Source: Antilocapra americana (Eukaryota; Chordata; Mammalia; Artiodactyla; Antilocapridae). Taken from it: 64,000 bases of DNA. This document shows positions 24,464 through 37,425 of this stretch, in pieces. A model generated the notes under the pieces. It saw only the letters and a program-made list of their open reading frames with translations. It had not been told where the DNA came from and did no database searches. Both the position numbers and the translations under genes were made by a program. Every line of letters begins with the position of its first letter. Position 1 is the first letter of the stretch. The stretch lies in NCBI GenBank assembly GCA_007570785.1, contig ML660777.1, positions 9,664,499-9,728,498 of the forward strand, in the 5' to 3' direction.

Positions 24464-24747
24464 AAAACTGGAACAACAATTTTTTTAACTTTGAATAAAA
24501 ATATAAAAATAATGGGTTAGTTGGGAATAATGGCACCCATTAAATAATTAACTCATAATTAATTAAAATTTAATGAACACCTCATATTTTTCAACCAAGA
24601 ACTTGAGGAAGCTCAATGGATACACATGTAAAAATGTAAATAAATAGAATTTTTTTTTTTAAAAAAGTATAGCTATGGAAAAGAGAGTGGAAAGTTAATA
24701 ATTGTGGTGAAATTGGGAGCAAATATAACACATATATCCTGGCCAGG

Positions 24748-24981
24748 GGGTCTTCACAGGTGGCGCTAGTGGTAAAGAACCTGCCTGCCAAGGCAAGAGA
24801 AGTAAGAGAAGTGGGTTCAATCCCTGGGTTGGGAAGATCCCCTGGAGGAGTGCATGGCAACCCACTCCAGCTGCTTTTCACTTGCTTAGAAAATCCCACG
24901 GACAGAGGAGCCTGGTGGGCTACAGTCCATAGTGCCACACAGAGTCACATGTGACTGAAGGGACTTGGCACACATGCACGC
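24748..24981 (+). mobile_element. Bov-tA SINE with 12-bp target-site duplication
   Basis: 'gggtcttcacaggtggcgct', 'gggttcaatccctgggttgg', 'agagtcacatgtgactgaag'. 'atcctggccagg' flanks it at 24736-24747 and 24982-24993, a clean insertion. Confidence 0.95.
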
Positions 24982-24993
24982 ATCCTGGCCAGG

Positions 24994-25975
24994 AGGGCAC
25001 AGATCCTATAATAGGACGATGAATTTGTCTTGAAGCTTCATAGAAACCTGAAAGAATCTATGGTCTTTTAACAGTTTTTTAAAGTAACTGTGAGAGAAAA
25101 AAAGTACTCATTTCTTCTAGGAAACAATGCTTTTCCTAACATAAGGTTTAAAATGAATTTCTCAAGTGAAACTGTAGTAAACAATATTCACAGAAAACAA
25201 AAATAATGGGTTTATAAGCTGTTTCTTGCATTGTCAGTTGATGAAGGCCAGCTGAATTTTTGAAATGCTGCTGGGTCCAAACAGCTCTGCGGGGAATAAT
25301 CCAAACTATGGAAAGAACCTGAAACCATTTACTAATCAGTTTACCAAAGTACAAATATGAAAGCAACAAGCTAAAATAATATGTAGCATAATTCTGGTAC
25401 TTTCAATCTCTTCTCAATAACATGTTGACATTGGCTAAGAGAGACGTTTCTGCCCTGATTCTGATTCAGGTTTTCTCTTACCTTGCTTTTTGTAAAATTC
25501 ATACAGCACAGTAAAATAACTTTAAAGAAGTTATTTCTAACTGTGCTGGCTGAGATTTTAAAGGCTATTTATTTGCTGCATTTCATTTTCTGTAGCTGTT
25601 TTCTCTCCCTGAGTCACAGTTCCTTCATTCCTTCTTGAGGTGGTTACTTGGTACAGAAGAATGGCAGTGTGATTTTGGTAAAGCCTTTGGAAGACTCCCA
25701 TGATATCCTTCAAGACAAGATGGAGGGATATAATTTGGGTGGCAGATCTGTAGCCAGTTGAACATCTATATCCCCAAAATGATGTTAATAGACAGCTGTT
25801 ATTCTGGACGGAGGACTCCGTGGCATGTTGTAAGGAGGAGTTCAGGTGTAAGAAATGCTAAAGGAAGAGCAGGGTTGGGGTGCTGAAGTAGATGAGCTCA
25901 GTTCTAGACATTTCTGTGAGACTTTCAGGTTGAAATGTTCTTTATCAATTGAGCAAATGGATTTGAGGGAGGGAA
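24994..25975. other. Unassigned intergenic sequence
   Basis: No exon or named element recognised. Open frames are at most 73 codons. Confidence 0.45.
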
Positions 25976-25991
25976 GAAGGAAGAAAGGATA

Positions 25992-26275
25992 TCAGTCCTG
26001 GGTGTTCATTGGAAGGACTGATGTTGAAGCTGAAACTCCAATACTTTGGCCACCTGATGTGAAGAGCTGACTCATTGGAAAAGACCCTGATGTTGGAAAA
26101 GATTGAGGGCAGGAGAAGGGGATGACAGAGGATGAGATGGCTGGATGGCATCATTGCCTCAATAGCCATGGGTTTGGGTGGACTCCGGGAGTTGGTGATG
26201 GACAGGGAGGCCTGGTGTGTTGCAGTTCACGGGGTCTCAGAGAGTCGAACACGACTGAGGACTCAACTGAACTGA
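25992..26275 (+). mobile_element. BovB LINE 3' end
   Basis: Sense 3' terminus: 'gttcattggaaggactgatg', 'ttggccacctgatgtgaaga', 'gaaaagaccctgatgttgga', 'cgaacacgactgaggactca'. 5' truncated, no coding capacity. It lies between two purine-rich stretches (about 25967-25990 and 26277-26358), which may be a target-site duplication expanded by slippage. Confidence 0.88.
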
Positions 26276-26276
26276 G

Positions 26277-26358
26277 AACGAAGAAAGAGGAGAGGGAGGA
26301 AAGAAGAACAAGGAGAAGAAAAGGAAAGAAGGAAGAAAAAAGAAAGAAAGAAATTGAG
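26277..26358. repeat. Purine-only (GA-rich) tract
   Basis: About 80 bases of G and A with very few interruptions directly after the BovB 3' end. Polypurine tracts of this kind can form triplex DNA. Confidence 0.85.
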
Positions 26359-26402
26359 ATGTAGTTACATAGCAAACATTTATTAAGTACCAACAAATTA
26401 TG

Positions 26403-26537
26403 TGGGCTTCCCTGGTGGCTCAGTGGTAAAGAATCTGCCTGCAATGCAGGAGCTGCAGGAGTTGCAGGTTTGATCCCTGGGTCTGGGTCTGGACGATCCC
26501 CTGGAGGAGGGCATGGCAACCCACTCTGGTATTCTTG
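26403..26537 (+). mobile_element. Bov-tA SINE, 3'-truncated
   Basis: 'gggcttccctggtggctcag', 'gcaggtttgatccctgggtc', 'ggcatggcaacccactctgg'. Ends soon after 'tattcttgtgag'. Confidence 0.9.
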
Positions 26538-26730
26538 TGAGATTTGAGAGTGTTTTAAATGCTCAAGTGGCAAGTGGAGAGACAGAGAGCATGAAGATTC
26601 TAAAGAGTGGTGATTGTGGGAGCAAAGTGACAGAGATGCAGGAACAGATGAATCCTTAAGCACAAGTAAGTAAACCGTCCACCTGGAGATGGAGGCAATG
26701 ATGAATTATATACAGGGAGATCTGGAGCTA

Positions 26731-26943
26731 TGGCTGCCCTGGTGGTTCAGATGGTAAAGAATCTGCCTGCAATGCTGGAGACCTGGGTTCAATCCCTGGG
26801 TTGGGAAGATCCCCTGGAGAAGGGAACAGCTACCCACTCTAGTATTCTGGCCTGGAGAATTCCATACACAGAGGAGCCTGACAGGCTACAGGCCATGGGG
26901 TCCCAAAGAGCTGGACATGACTGAGCGACTTTCACACACACAC
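26731..26943 (+). mobile_element. Bov-tA SINE
   Basis: 'ggctgccctggtggttcaga', 'gggttcaatccctgggttgg', 'gctggacatgactgagcgac', then a short (AC)n tail. Near-repeat flanks 'ctggagctat' and 'ctggaggtag' may be its target-site duplication. Confidence 0.93.
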
Positions 26944-27249
26944 TGGAGGTAGAGAAGAAGCCTCTGTACCGTTAATTGTGAGGAAATAGTGGCCCAGATA
27001 AGCTAAAAGGTTGGTATGGGGTCTCGCAGCCAGCTTGTAGCATTTCTGGAACTAGTAGAGTCCACTGTGTTTTCCATGGTATTATATCTTCTCCCAGTGA
27101 AAATGTCTCCCCTTGATGACGTCTAAGATACTCGGCTATTTTTGGATTGAGGAACTCTTTTCTGGTTTTACGAATCTTGTTTCTTCTCTAATCAGTTAAA
27201 TATATTCCAGGCCCACCTGTGGTATGACACAGTTGGACAGTTGGGGATC

Positions 27250-27400
27250 CTGTGTCTGACCTGGACTCAGACTCTGACTATTGCTTTCTAGCTTTGAGCT
27301 CTTAGGCAAAGTACTTAACTTTGCCCATCTGTAAATTGGGTACAATAAACTTACCTTCAGATTACATGAGGATCAAGTGAGATAATAGGCACGCATGCCC
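27250..27400 (+). mobile_element. MIR SINE
   Basis: 'gtctgacctggactcagact', 'tcttaggcaaagtacttaac', 'catctgtaaattgggtacaa', 'gatcaagtgagataatag' in MIR order. Confidence 0.7.
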
Positions 27401-27477
27401 CAGTGCTCAGAATGCTCAGAAATACAATTCCCTGTCTCTACTCTCTCCCTTGGTGAGATTCCCTAGAGATCCAGGCT

Positions 27478-27590
27478 CCTTGCTTCTGTGCAGTTTTGAG
27501 AAAGTCACTCACCTTTCTGAATCTATTTGTTCATCTCAAAAAATGGAAGCAATCTTACTATGCTCCTGTGTTGTGAGGATGAAAATGGCC
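27478..27590 (+). mobile_element. MIR SINE fragment
   Basis: 'gagaaagtcactcacctttc', 'ttcatctcaaaaaatggaag', 'gtgttgtgaggatgaaaatg', consistent with the MIR core. Confidence 0.55.
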
Positions 27591-29369
27591 CTGAGGAAGC
27601 CTCTGTGAGGCTGCACCATCAATTTTTATTGACTCTAAATCTTATCTACTTCCTGAGCTTTACTTCTGACTCCCTATGAACATCTGCCCCTCAGGCATAT
27701 TTTCCAGCCTCTTCTCAGTTCGAGCATTAGGTTCTAACTACTTGTTGGATGTTGCCTGGATCATCTGCCAACAGGCATAATTATCTTTAACTTGTTACAG
27801 TCACAACTCATCTATGATCTCTTTTGTATCTTATATAGCTGGCAAACTCTTTCTCCTGACCTCTACTTTCCCTGGTGGCAGCCCCTTCTCTTTCCTTTCA
27901 CTGTTGTGGTTATTTTCTATTTGCTATCTATCCCCTCACCTGAGCATCTCTCAGCATCTTTCAGTCTCCCTTGCCAACTGGCTCCTCATTGTAATTCCTC
28001 ATTCACAAGGGGGGAAAATGGCCAATCTTCTGTTGGAGAAGAGAGCCATGTTTCCACTATACTGGAAGCTAAGGCGACCTTCTTGGTTATTTGGAATTCT
28101 CTTGCCACTGGAGCTATTGGCCACTTACTAAGGAGAAATTTGGTTGTTGCTAGACAAAACAGTCAATGGAAAACTGTTGTCCTCAGAATAACAGGATGCT
28201 GCAGGAATGAAGTTTTGTTTTACCATGACATATGCTGACCAAGAGTAAAGAGAATATGGAGTGGATGGTAGAAGATGGGAGTTGTGGTTATCAGTTTAGA
28301 CCTCATGATTAGCTATAGAGGCAGCTGCATAACTTATACTGATTCTGTCTTTATCTTCCTCCTTTCCTGCTTCCCCATATGAGGTACTGAAGGTAGATAA
28401 CATTGCAGTTTAGGTCCTGCTCAAAACAAACCTGAATTGATATCACCCTGAGACTGGTAATAGCTAGGGGTGTTTTCCACATGGGGGACAGTTTCTTCAT
28501 TTGAGGGACGAGCAGAAAGGGATGCTGAAGAGCAAAAATGTGGGTTGTTCTGATTAACCTCCATTTGCATCTGCTCCCCTCTGCCCACCCCATCTATTAC
28601 CTGATCTGTTCTAGCCCAGGATGTTGGGCCAGCTTCCCAGCAATGGGAAGTAAGGCAAGAAACCAACAGGGAGGGAGAGGAGAGGTTCAACCATTTCTCC
28701 CCTGCTTCCTTCCTGGTCAGGGGCTATATTTTGGCAGTTAGTGCACTTCTCTAGGTTAGAGTTGACCTCTCCTTCATGGTACCAACTCATATGGTGCTTG
28801 GTGAACACTTCCTTCCGCTTGGCCTTTTTTCCAGGTCAGGTTCTGTGAGAAACAGACTCCAACATTCTGTCTGTAGGAGACCTGCTGAGTGAGCGCTCTT
28901 GGAGTTGCCACTGGGAGTGGGGAGGTGAGGGAAGCAGGACTGGGCAGAATGAGCTGGGATGACCCTGCAGTTGTCAGATGGGGGTGGGAGGGTGAAGGGG
29001 GGCAAGTGGGCGGAAACTTATAACTCCAAGTAGACCAGTTATTGGGTGTGTAAAGGACGTGTCTTCAGTAAGAAGGCTCTTTTAGTGAAGGATAAGTTCC
29101 AAAGAGAGATTTGGCTAATGCCGGTTGGCCACCAGTACTCCCAGCTGTTAATGGATGAGGTCAGTCCTGGAGGGGAATCAGGATGGTGTTCCCCTGACAC
29201 CCCTCAAACCCAGGTGACCTAAAGACTAGTCCTTGGGGGTTTCAACATCTGTTGTTGCCTCTCTTAACCTGCTCACATCTATGTAATAGTCTCTTGATTC
29301 AGTTTTCTTAATTGAACTGAGGTTGATTTATTTCTTTTCAGAGTCCTGACTAATATAGATATTTATTTT
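27591..29369. other. Unassigned intergenic sequence
   Basis: Two overlapping plus-strand frames of 148 and 105 codons (27792-28238) have no domain and no splice context, so I do not call a gene. The end of the stretch ('agagtcctgactaatatag') resembles an old repeat tail. Confidence 0.4.
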
Positions 29370-29381
29370 AAAATAACCTGA

Positions 29382-30251
<870 letters not shown>

Positions 30252-31984
30252 TAGTATAGACCATGATTATACATTTTTAGGCATGTATCATGCATTTACT
30301 CATAGTTTGATTTACTTAAATTATCAGGAATACAATGTTGCAATGATGCTTAAAAAACACTTGTCAGTTTTCCCTGTACCAGGCATTGGTTATAATTAAA
30401 ATGATATGCTGTTGAGAAGCCACTCTTAAGAGTCCAATTTGTTTAATGTTATGGGCAGCTACCAATTCGTGGTGTCTCTGTATATTTTTGTAAAGATTCT
30501 CATTTTTTATGCTTGAAGTATTGGTGAAAAGATGTTGGTTGACCATAATTTGCAACATTGTCTTATTAAAAATAAACTTTCATATCCATATTTGGTAGAA
30601 CTGTTAACCTAGAAATGTAGCTTGCTAATAAGATAGAATGATAAAAAAGTGAAGTTGTAGCCACAGTACAACACTGACTGACCAGACGCACTTAGGTTCA
30701 GGGTGGAACTTTTTGTCTTATCAAGATGTCTAGGCCCGTGATGATGATTTATGGCACAGTGTGGAATAGTTCTTTTGTTAACCCCCACTGTTTTGGGAAA
30801 TGACAACTGGGGTAAGAAGCATTTTCAGGCAGATTGTTTGAAACAAGGAGCCTTCACTTTCCTGGTTTCTATGGAGATTTGGAACCATACAAACGTCGGA
30901 AAAACTCACCTTAAAATTTGGGCAGGTTGATGAAGGCAGAAATAATTTTAAGGGGAAAAGAATATTCTTATGTAGTTACTCTTCAGGAGCGTTGTTGACC
31001 GTAATATTGCATAGTTTTCTTAGTGCTGTTAAAAGCAAGTAAAGTGTTTTAAAGGAGGTTTTGTTTGTGAGTGTGCATAGTGTAAAAGGACTGAATTTTG
31101 ATGGTTAAAGCACTTGATTGTGTGCATTTGTATCAAAATGTGCCCATCTCTTTATGGAGGAAGCTTGTTCTTCACACTTCAGTTTTTTTTAACGTGAGGC
31201 AAGTTAAAAAACAACACTCCCATTCTAAGTGATTCTCTGGTGCCATGAGATTTAAAATAACTTTGGGAAAAAATAATTTCAAGAAAGTCGTATCTCTTGA
31301 GTTTTTGATTATCAGTGTAGTACCTGATAAAAATAAGAAAATAATACCCTACTCCTCATAAAAATTTCCAACATCTCTCTGTGAGATCATGTGGGGCAAT
31401 AAAAAGTGACTTGATATGTCCAGTCTCATTTCAGAGTAAAAGCTAGCATCTTTAAAATTTTAGATTGCTTGCTTACAGGCGTAAGTAAGAAATGTTGCGG
31501 GGAAACTGTCCCTTTTAGAGGATTACTTTCTTCAGTTTTGGTTTTAGAGATCTAGGCCTTGCCTGTAAAGAACAAAAGGTGGTTTTTAAATACTGTTTGT
31601 GGAATGTGTTTAAAGGATTGATTCTAGAACCTTTGTATATTTGATAGTATTTCTAACTTTTCATTTCTTTACTGTTTGCAGTTAATGTTCATGTTCTGCT
31701 ATGCAATCATTTATATGCACGTTTCTTTAATTTTTTTAGATTTTCCTGGATGTATAGTTTAAACAAAAAGTCTATTTAAAACTGTAGCAGTAGTTTGCAG
31801 TTCTAGCAAAGAGGAAGGTTGTGGGGTTAAACTTTGTATTTTCTTTCTTATAGAAGCTTCTAAAAAGGTATTTTTATATGTTCTTTTTAACAAATATTGT
31901 GTACAACCTTTAAAACATCAATGTTTGGATCAAAACAAGACCCAGCTTATTTTCTGCTTGCTGTAAATTAAGCAAACATGCTAT

Positions 31985-31990
31985 AATAAA
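31985..31990 (+). terminator. Polyadenylation signal carried in the SRSF10 retrocopy
   Basis: AATAAA about 14 bases before the A-rich tail. It is the parent mRNA's signal, fixed in the copy by reverse transcription. Confidence 0.8.
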
Positions 31991-32025
31991 AACAAAATGA
32001 AGGAAAAAAAAAATAACCTGAATAT

Positions 32026-33176
32026 ATAAATGCAGACTCTCATGTATTCAAGGAGTATGGTACCCGATACTAAGCGGACCCTATCTGGCTGGGGCGGTGA
32101 GGACAGGCTTAGTCAAGGAAGTGATGTGAGGGACCATCTGAAGGGGGAGCCAAGGTAACTATGAAGAAGAAGCAGGGGAGGGGAAAGGAAGGAGAGCTCT
32201 TTAACTGAAGAAAACTTTGTACATCCAACCCACCCTCCTAACAGGTAAGGACTCTCAGGTGGCTGGGAGAGTGGAAGCAGGAAATAGAGGCTGGAGAGAA
32301 AGGCAGGAACACACCCTCACTGCTTTAAGCCCCATATTAAGGGTAATCCTAGAGTTTTTGGAAAAGCTTTGAAGGTTTTTGGGCCATAATCAGATTTGCA
32401 TTTGAAGAAGATCTCTCTGGCTAATCAAAGACCAGTGCCATTTTTAATTTGGGGAAAATTACCACTTGCCTGCCATTGTTTGTTAAAAGCATAAGACTCT
32501 TTTGGGTTTATAGAAGTCTCCAAACTGACTAGGTAGAAATTTCTCAGTTGGCAAATCCGACATAGGAACTGCAGTATTTCATGGACAGATTGTTACATGG
32601 TACACCCCACTGTGCCTGTTGTTTCTTTTCCACATTATGATAATTTGTTGCTTTTCCCTAATGGTAAGTGATACTAAGAATGTATCAACCATTAGCCTTT
32701 TCGTACAATAACAATTTGTACTCTATATCAAAAAGTTGGAAAATACTGTATACTCTACTCTATCAGGACTCCTGCTTTTGCTTTCCACTCATTTTCGGTT
32801 TTTAAAAATCTATAAACATCTACTACTTTGGTCCTGGAATTGATTGAATAGGATTTCTCTTCATTCTCTCTTCAGGTTAATGTTAATGGAAAAGTGTGAA
32901 TAGAGTATTAGTCATGGTTTCACGCACAGATATAGCTTAGGACCTCAGGGCTCCTTTCTGCTTTCTCAGTTCTTGTTGACCATTGAGCAGAGATGAACAG
33001 AATCAAGGCAGAGCCTGAGCCCTTGCTGAGTTTATGAACGGAGGATGCGGGGTGATGGCCGCACAGGGTTAACCAAGAGGAGCGCTGTGACCAGAGCCCA
33101 GAACGCCTGCCTCGCCCGGGGTTTCTATCCTGTTGCCCTACAGCAGCCCCTGCCTCGCCCAGAAAGGTCCCAAACT
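32026..33176. other. Unassigned intergenic sequence
   Basis: No exon or named repeat recognised. 32970-33176 is richer in G and C than the rest and carries a 93-codon minus-strand frame of no known family. Confidence 0.45.
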
Positions 33177-34067
33177 GGGACCAGGGGGTGTAATATGCCA
33201 TTGCTTTTTGCTTGAAGTAATTCAGGCATGAAGTCTCTCATTGGGACCAGGGGGTTTATTTTTTATTTTTTATGTTTTTACAATTATAAACACTTGATTT
33301 ATTTATTTACTTGTTTTTGCCATACATTGTCATGATATCACCATGGGTTTACATATGCTTCCCCTCCAGGTCCCCCCTCCCTCCTCCCTCCCCCCAGGGA
33401 AATCTCGCTGCACCAGTCCCGAGCATCAATCCTGGGCTGGCGATTGATTAGACACATGACAATTAACATGCTTCAATGCCCTTCTCCCATATCATCCCAC
33501 CCTTACCCTCATCCACAAAGTCCACGAGTCTATTCTATACATCTGCGTTCCTTTTGTTGTCTCCCATGTTGGGTTCTCGTTACTGTCTTTCTAAATTCCA
33601 TATATATGCGTTAATATACTGTATTGTCGTTTTTGCTTCTGGCTTACTTCACTTGGATAATGGGCTCCAGTTTCGTCCATCTGAGTAGAATTGCTTCAAA
33701 TGAATTTTTTTTTAATGCTGAGTAATATTCCATTGTGTATATGTACCACAGCTTGCTTATCCATTCGTCAGTTGATGGGCATCTAGGTTGCCTCCATGTC
33801 CTGGCTATTGTAAACAATGCAGCGATGAACATTGGGGTACATGTGGCTCTTTCAATTCTGGTTTCCTCGGTGTGTATGCCCAGCAGTGGGATTGCTGGGT
33901 CATATGGCAGGTCTATTTGTAGCTCTTTAAGGAATCTCCACACTGTTTTCCATAGTGGCTGTACTAGTTTGCATTGCCACCAACAGTGTAGGAGGGTTCG
34001 GGACCAGGGAGTTTAATATGTCATTGCTTTTTGCTTGAAGTTAATTCAGGCATGAAGAGTCTCTCAA
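33177..34067 (+). repeat. 66-bp tandem duplication, second copy split by L1
   Basis: Unit 1 is 33177-33242. Unit 2 begins at 33243 ('gggaccagggggttta'), is broken by the L1 and resumes at 34000 with 'gggaccagggagttta' through about 34067. Both units share 'cattgctttttgcttgaag' and 'aattcaggcatgaag', with a few substitutions and small indels. Confidence 0.85.
33259..33999 (-). mobile_element. Ruminant L1, 5'-truncated, antisense, with 16-bp target-site duplication
   Basis: 741 bp in reverse orientation. The T-rich start is the A-tail complement, followed by the 3' UTR ('ttgccatacattgtcatgat', 'gggctggcgattgattagac'). The C-terminal part of ORF2 is read on the minus strand at 33644-33943 ('[14 protein letters not shown]', '[12 protein letters not shown]'). 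'gggaccagggggttta' (33243-33258) and 'gggaccagggagttta' (34000-34015) flank it with 15 of 16 identical. No complete protein domain remains. Confidence 0.95.
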
Positions 34068-34109
34068 TCTAAATAATTAACCTACAGTTTGATCCTATCA
34101 TCTCATTGG

Positions 34110-34800
34110 GCTGATATTTTTGAATTGTGTCCCTTAAAAAGGTACGTTGAATCCTGTCCCCTAGTACCTCAGACTGTGACCTTACTTGGCAGTAGGATCT
34201 TGGCAGATGTAATACATAAGACAAAGTCTCACTGGAGTGCAGGTGAACGTGCTAAGTTGCTCCAGCCGTGTTTGACTCTTTGTGACCCTATGGACTGTAG
34301 CCCACTAGGCTCCTCTGTCCAAGGGATTTTCCAGGCAAGAACACTGGAGTGGGTTTCTGCGACCTCCTCCAGGGCATCTTCACAGCCCAGGGATTGAACC
34401 TGTGTCTCTTTATGTCTCCAGCATTGACAGGAATGTTCTTTACCACTAGTGCCACCTCAGCAGCCCTCTTGCTGGAGCAGGGTGGGCCCTGGGCCCTTAA
34501 TCCAATATGCCTGGTGTCCTCCTAAGATGAGGAGAGGCACAAAAACACATGGGGAGATTCTGGCCATGGCAGCAGTGACTGGACTGGTGCATCCACCTCT
34601 AAGGGAAGAAACACCAAAGATTGTTGGCAAAGGCAGAGACTATAAGAGGCAAGAGAGGATGCTCCTCCACAGGCCCTGCTGACACCTTGATTTCATCTTT
34701 CTAGCTTCCAGAACAGTGAGACAATAAAGTTCCATTGTTTTAAGGCCTCCAGTTTGTAATTTGTTATGGTAGCCTAGGAAACTATATTAGTTGGTGTCAA
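34110..34800 (+). mobile_element. MaLR-type LTR split by Bov-tA
   Basis: Left part: 'ttttgaattgtgtccc', 'gtacctcagactgtgacctt', 'cagatgtaatacataagac'. Right part: 'gggcccttaatccaatatgc', 'gacaccttgatttcatcttt', 'ttccagaacagtgagacaat', 'cctaggaaactatatta'. This is the order of an old MaLR LTR, a non-coding retroviral relic, interrupted at about 34240. Confidence 0.75.
34240..34465 (-). mobile_element. Bov-tA SINE, antisense
   Basis: 'gtttgactctttgtgaccct', 'ccaggcaagaacactggagt', 'cccagggattgaacctgtgt', 'tttaccactagtgccacctc'. Flanks 'ctggagtgcagg' and 'ctggagcaggg' may be a decayed duplication of the LTR target. Confidence 0.93.
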
Positions 34801-34877
34801 TTTTTATCATGAACCCTGAGGTAAAGGCTCATATTTATTATCATTTAAGGTCTGAGTCCTTTTTGATCAAGATTTAA

Positions 34878-35095
34878 GGACTTCCCACGTGGCTCAGTGG
34901 TAAGGAATCCACTTGCCAATAAAGGAGATGCAGGAGATATGGGTTTGATCCCTGGGTCAGGAAGATCCCCTGGAGAAGGAAATGGCAACCCATGCTAGTA
35001 TTCTTGTCTGGAAAATTCCATGGACAGAGGAGCCTGGTGGGTTACAGTCCATGGGGTCTCAAAGAGTCAGACATGACTCAAGGAACTGAGTGTGC
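34878..35095 (+). mobile_element. Bov-tA SINE
   Basis: 'ggacttcccacgtggctcag', 'gggtttgatccctgggtcag', 'agagtcagacatgactcaag'. Full length. Confidence 0.93.
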
Positions 35096-35247
35096 CCCAT
35101 TAAAGATAGATTTTAAGGTTTACCTTTTGGATAATTATCAAGAAGACATGGGTGATACAGTTTGCTTGCTTTTCTTATTAAGGACATTTCTTTTCTCCAT
35201 TCATATAATCATAAGTCATTGTTCTGAAATTTCATATTTGAAACCTC

Positions 35248-35299
35248 AACATTGCGATGAGGCCAGTGGGATTTTAGCTTCAGGGTATTGGACTCCTCA
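35248..35299 (+). repeat. 52-bp dispersed repeat, copy 1
   Basis: Shares 48 of 52 bases with 37426-37477 in the same orientation, including the 31-base stretch from 'gcgatgaggccag' to 'tttagcttc'. The similarity falls off sharply on both sides. No known family recognised. Confidence 0.85.
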
Positions 35300-35929
35300 C
35301 CCTTCTCTAATGGTGACATTCTTGCTTGTGTTTTTAATTTTTTTTTCCTGTTATTCCTCTGCAGCCACTTCAGGCCCATTTCATGAAGTCCTGGGCCAAC
35401 CCAGGACTGCATGCTTGAAACTCTCCCATGGAACTCAGGCCATTTATTTAACGTTTGTCCACTGCATTCTTTAATCGATCGCATACTCCAAGCAGCCTTT
35501 TAATGGTGATCTTAATTGTGACCTTGATCCCCCTGAAGTTCCCACTGTGCTAATTTGCAACCATTGTGCTCTGCTTTGGGGCTTCTAGAGTGCAGGGAAA
35601 CTTAGATCCATGTACTTCTTACTCAAGCCACTCAGTTCACCCAAGCTCTTGTTTAGTAATTCTTATATTCACCACCTGTTGAGTTGCTAAGAAACTCCCC
35701 ACCATTTCCTCTTCCTTATATCCGCTCCAAACAGATGATTTTTGCTCTCTCCTTGTTGGACTCCTAGGCCATCTGGCAACTTCATTTGTATTCTTGGTCT
35801 CATCCTTCCATACTCACTTAATTCTCTCCAGAATCTTCAATCCCTTGATCACCTACTATTTCGTCTCTTCATAAATTCCTATGCATTTGACTAAAGTAAA
35901 AGAAAAATTCACCCCACAGGAGTTTAGCT
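35300..35929. other. Unassigned intergenic sequence
   Basis: Nothing I can name. The longest open frames nearby overlap SINE sequence. Confidence 0.45.
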
Positions 35930-36065
35930 AGTGCTTCTCAAACTGTAAAATACATCTGAATCACCTGGGGAGCTTGTTAAACTAGATTCAGTCAGTCTGA
36001 GCCTGAGATTCTGTAGGTCTAACAAGATCACAGGTGATGCTAACGTTCCTGGTCCCCAGAATACA
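35930..36065 (+). mobile_element. MER5A-type hAT MITE
   Basis: 'gcttctcaaactgtaaaata', 'tctgaatcacctggggagct', 'gagattctgtaggtct', 'caggtgatgctaacgttcct' in the MER5A order. Confidence 0.75.
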
Positions 36066-36097
36066 AGGATTTACCTTTTGTAAGTGCATATATGTGT

Positions 36098-36302
36098 GTG
36101 TTAAGTTTCTTCCAGTTGTGTCTGACTGCAATTCTATGGACAGTTGCCTGCCAGGCTCCTCTGTCCATGGGATTCTCCAGGCACAAACTGTGGAGCGGAT
36201 TGCCAAGTCCTCCTCCAGGGGATCGTCCCAACCCAGGGATCGAACCTGTGTCTCTTATGTCTCCTGTATTGGCAGGTGGGTTCTTTACCACCTGGGAAGC
36301 CC
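36098..36302 (-). mobile_element. Bov-tA SINE, antisense
   Basis: 'cagttgtgtctgactgcaat', 'ctctgtccatgggattctcc', 'cccagggatcgaacctgtgt', 'ttctttaccacctgggaagc'. Possible duplicated flanks 'taagtgcata' and 'taagtgaata'. Confidence 0.93.
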
Positions 36303-37425
36303 TTAAGTGAATACAGGGTCATCCTTAGGAGGTAAGTGCAGCATTTGCATGATGGCTTTTATTTTCCAGGGCTGCCTCTCATGGTCTCAAGATCCTGCTA
36401 CTGTTTCAGACGTTCCATCATGATCTGAGTACATCCAAAGGCAGGAGGCAGGGCTTGACCAGAAAGGTGAGAATGAGAGACTTTTCTTTCTCGTCTCATC
36501 AAGGAGGTGAATATTTCTTGAAGCCTCCCACTTCCCCTTAAAATTTATTGGCTTATAGTTGGGTCACACCTGACCACTCACTGTCAGACCAGGATGGGAC
36601 AGAAAGATTATGACTTATTACAAGTGGCTGGACATACCCGTTCACAAGGTGAGTTTTGTCAGCAGCAAAGGGGAGTATGGCCCACTGGGGTGGGCAGTGT
36701 CATGGTTCTCATAGTGTCATCTTGAGCTAGACCTAGTTTTCAAGCATTTAAGGGAAAAATGTTTTAATAATATTGCTTCATCTAATTAGTTTTTCCTGTT
36801 TTCTCTACGAATGTTCCAATATCTATTCATGTTCTAACACTGTGAATATACTAAAAAGCCCCACTGAATTGTATACCTTAATAGGTGAATTGTAGGTTTG
36901 TGAATTCAGCATGTTATTTCTGGTCCCTTGCACTGGGAGCACCCTCATGGGTGGGATGGAGTCAGCTTTGCTGACTGTACTTTTATTTCTAGCCCATGCT
37001 TCACACACAGGCACACAGCAAATACCTCTTGAGGCAATCGCACACTGTAACTGATGTTTATACAGTGCTTCATAAATTTCAAAGCATTTTTTTTTTCAGG
37101 GACAGCAGCAGTTCCTTTGTGCTTCAGAACACCTCAAAGGTGGTCAGAGTAGGTGATTATGAGATTGTTATTCGCCCTTGTTGTGAAAATGATCAGTTGT
37201 ACAACAAGGGGAAAAGACCAAAACCCATTTCTGTCCACTAACTTTCATCTGAGGGGCTCTCTCAGGCCTACTGGCCTTGCACTCCTGTCTCTCAGAGAAA
37301 GGGGAGCCACTTTGTAGTACAATCAGCCTCTGGGAGGCTGACTCCCAAACTAAAGCCCAACAGCGCAGCAATTCGGGTCACTTGGCGGGGCAGAAATCAA
37401 AGAAGCGAGATTCCTTTGCTGAGCA
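36303..37425. other. Unassigned upstream sequence
   Basis: Probably contains a MIR-like stretch near 37050-37180. Otherwise nothing recognised. Confidence 0.4.

Noticed and set aside
27792..28238. 148-codon plus-strand frame with a hydrophobic start
   Set aside because: Overlaps another long frame, has no recognisable family and no promoter or poly(A) context.
33644..33943. 99-codon minus-strand frame
   Set aside because: It is the C-terminal end of L1 ORF2 in a 5'-truncated element, not a host gene.
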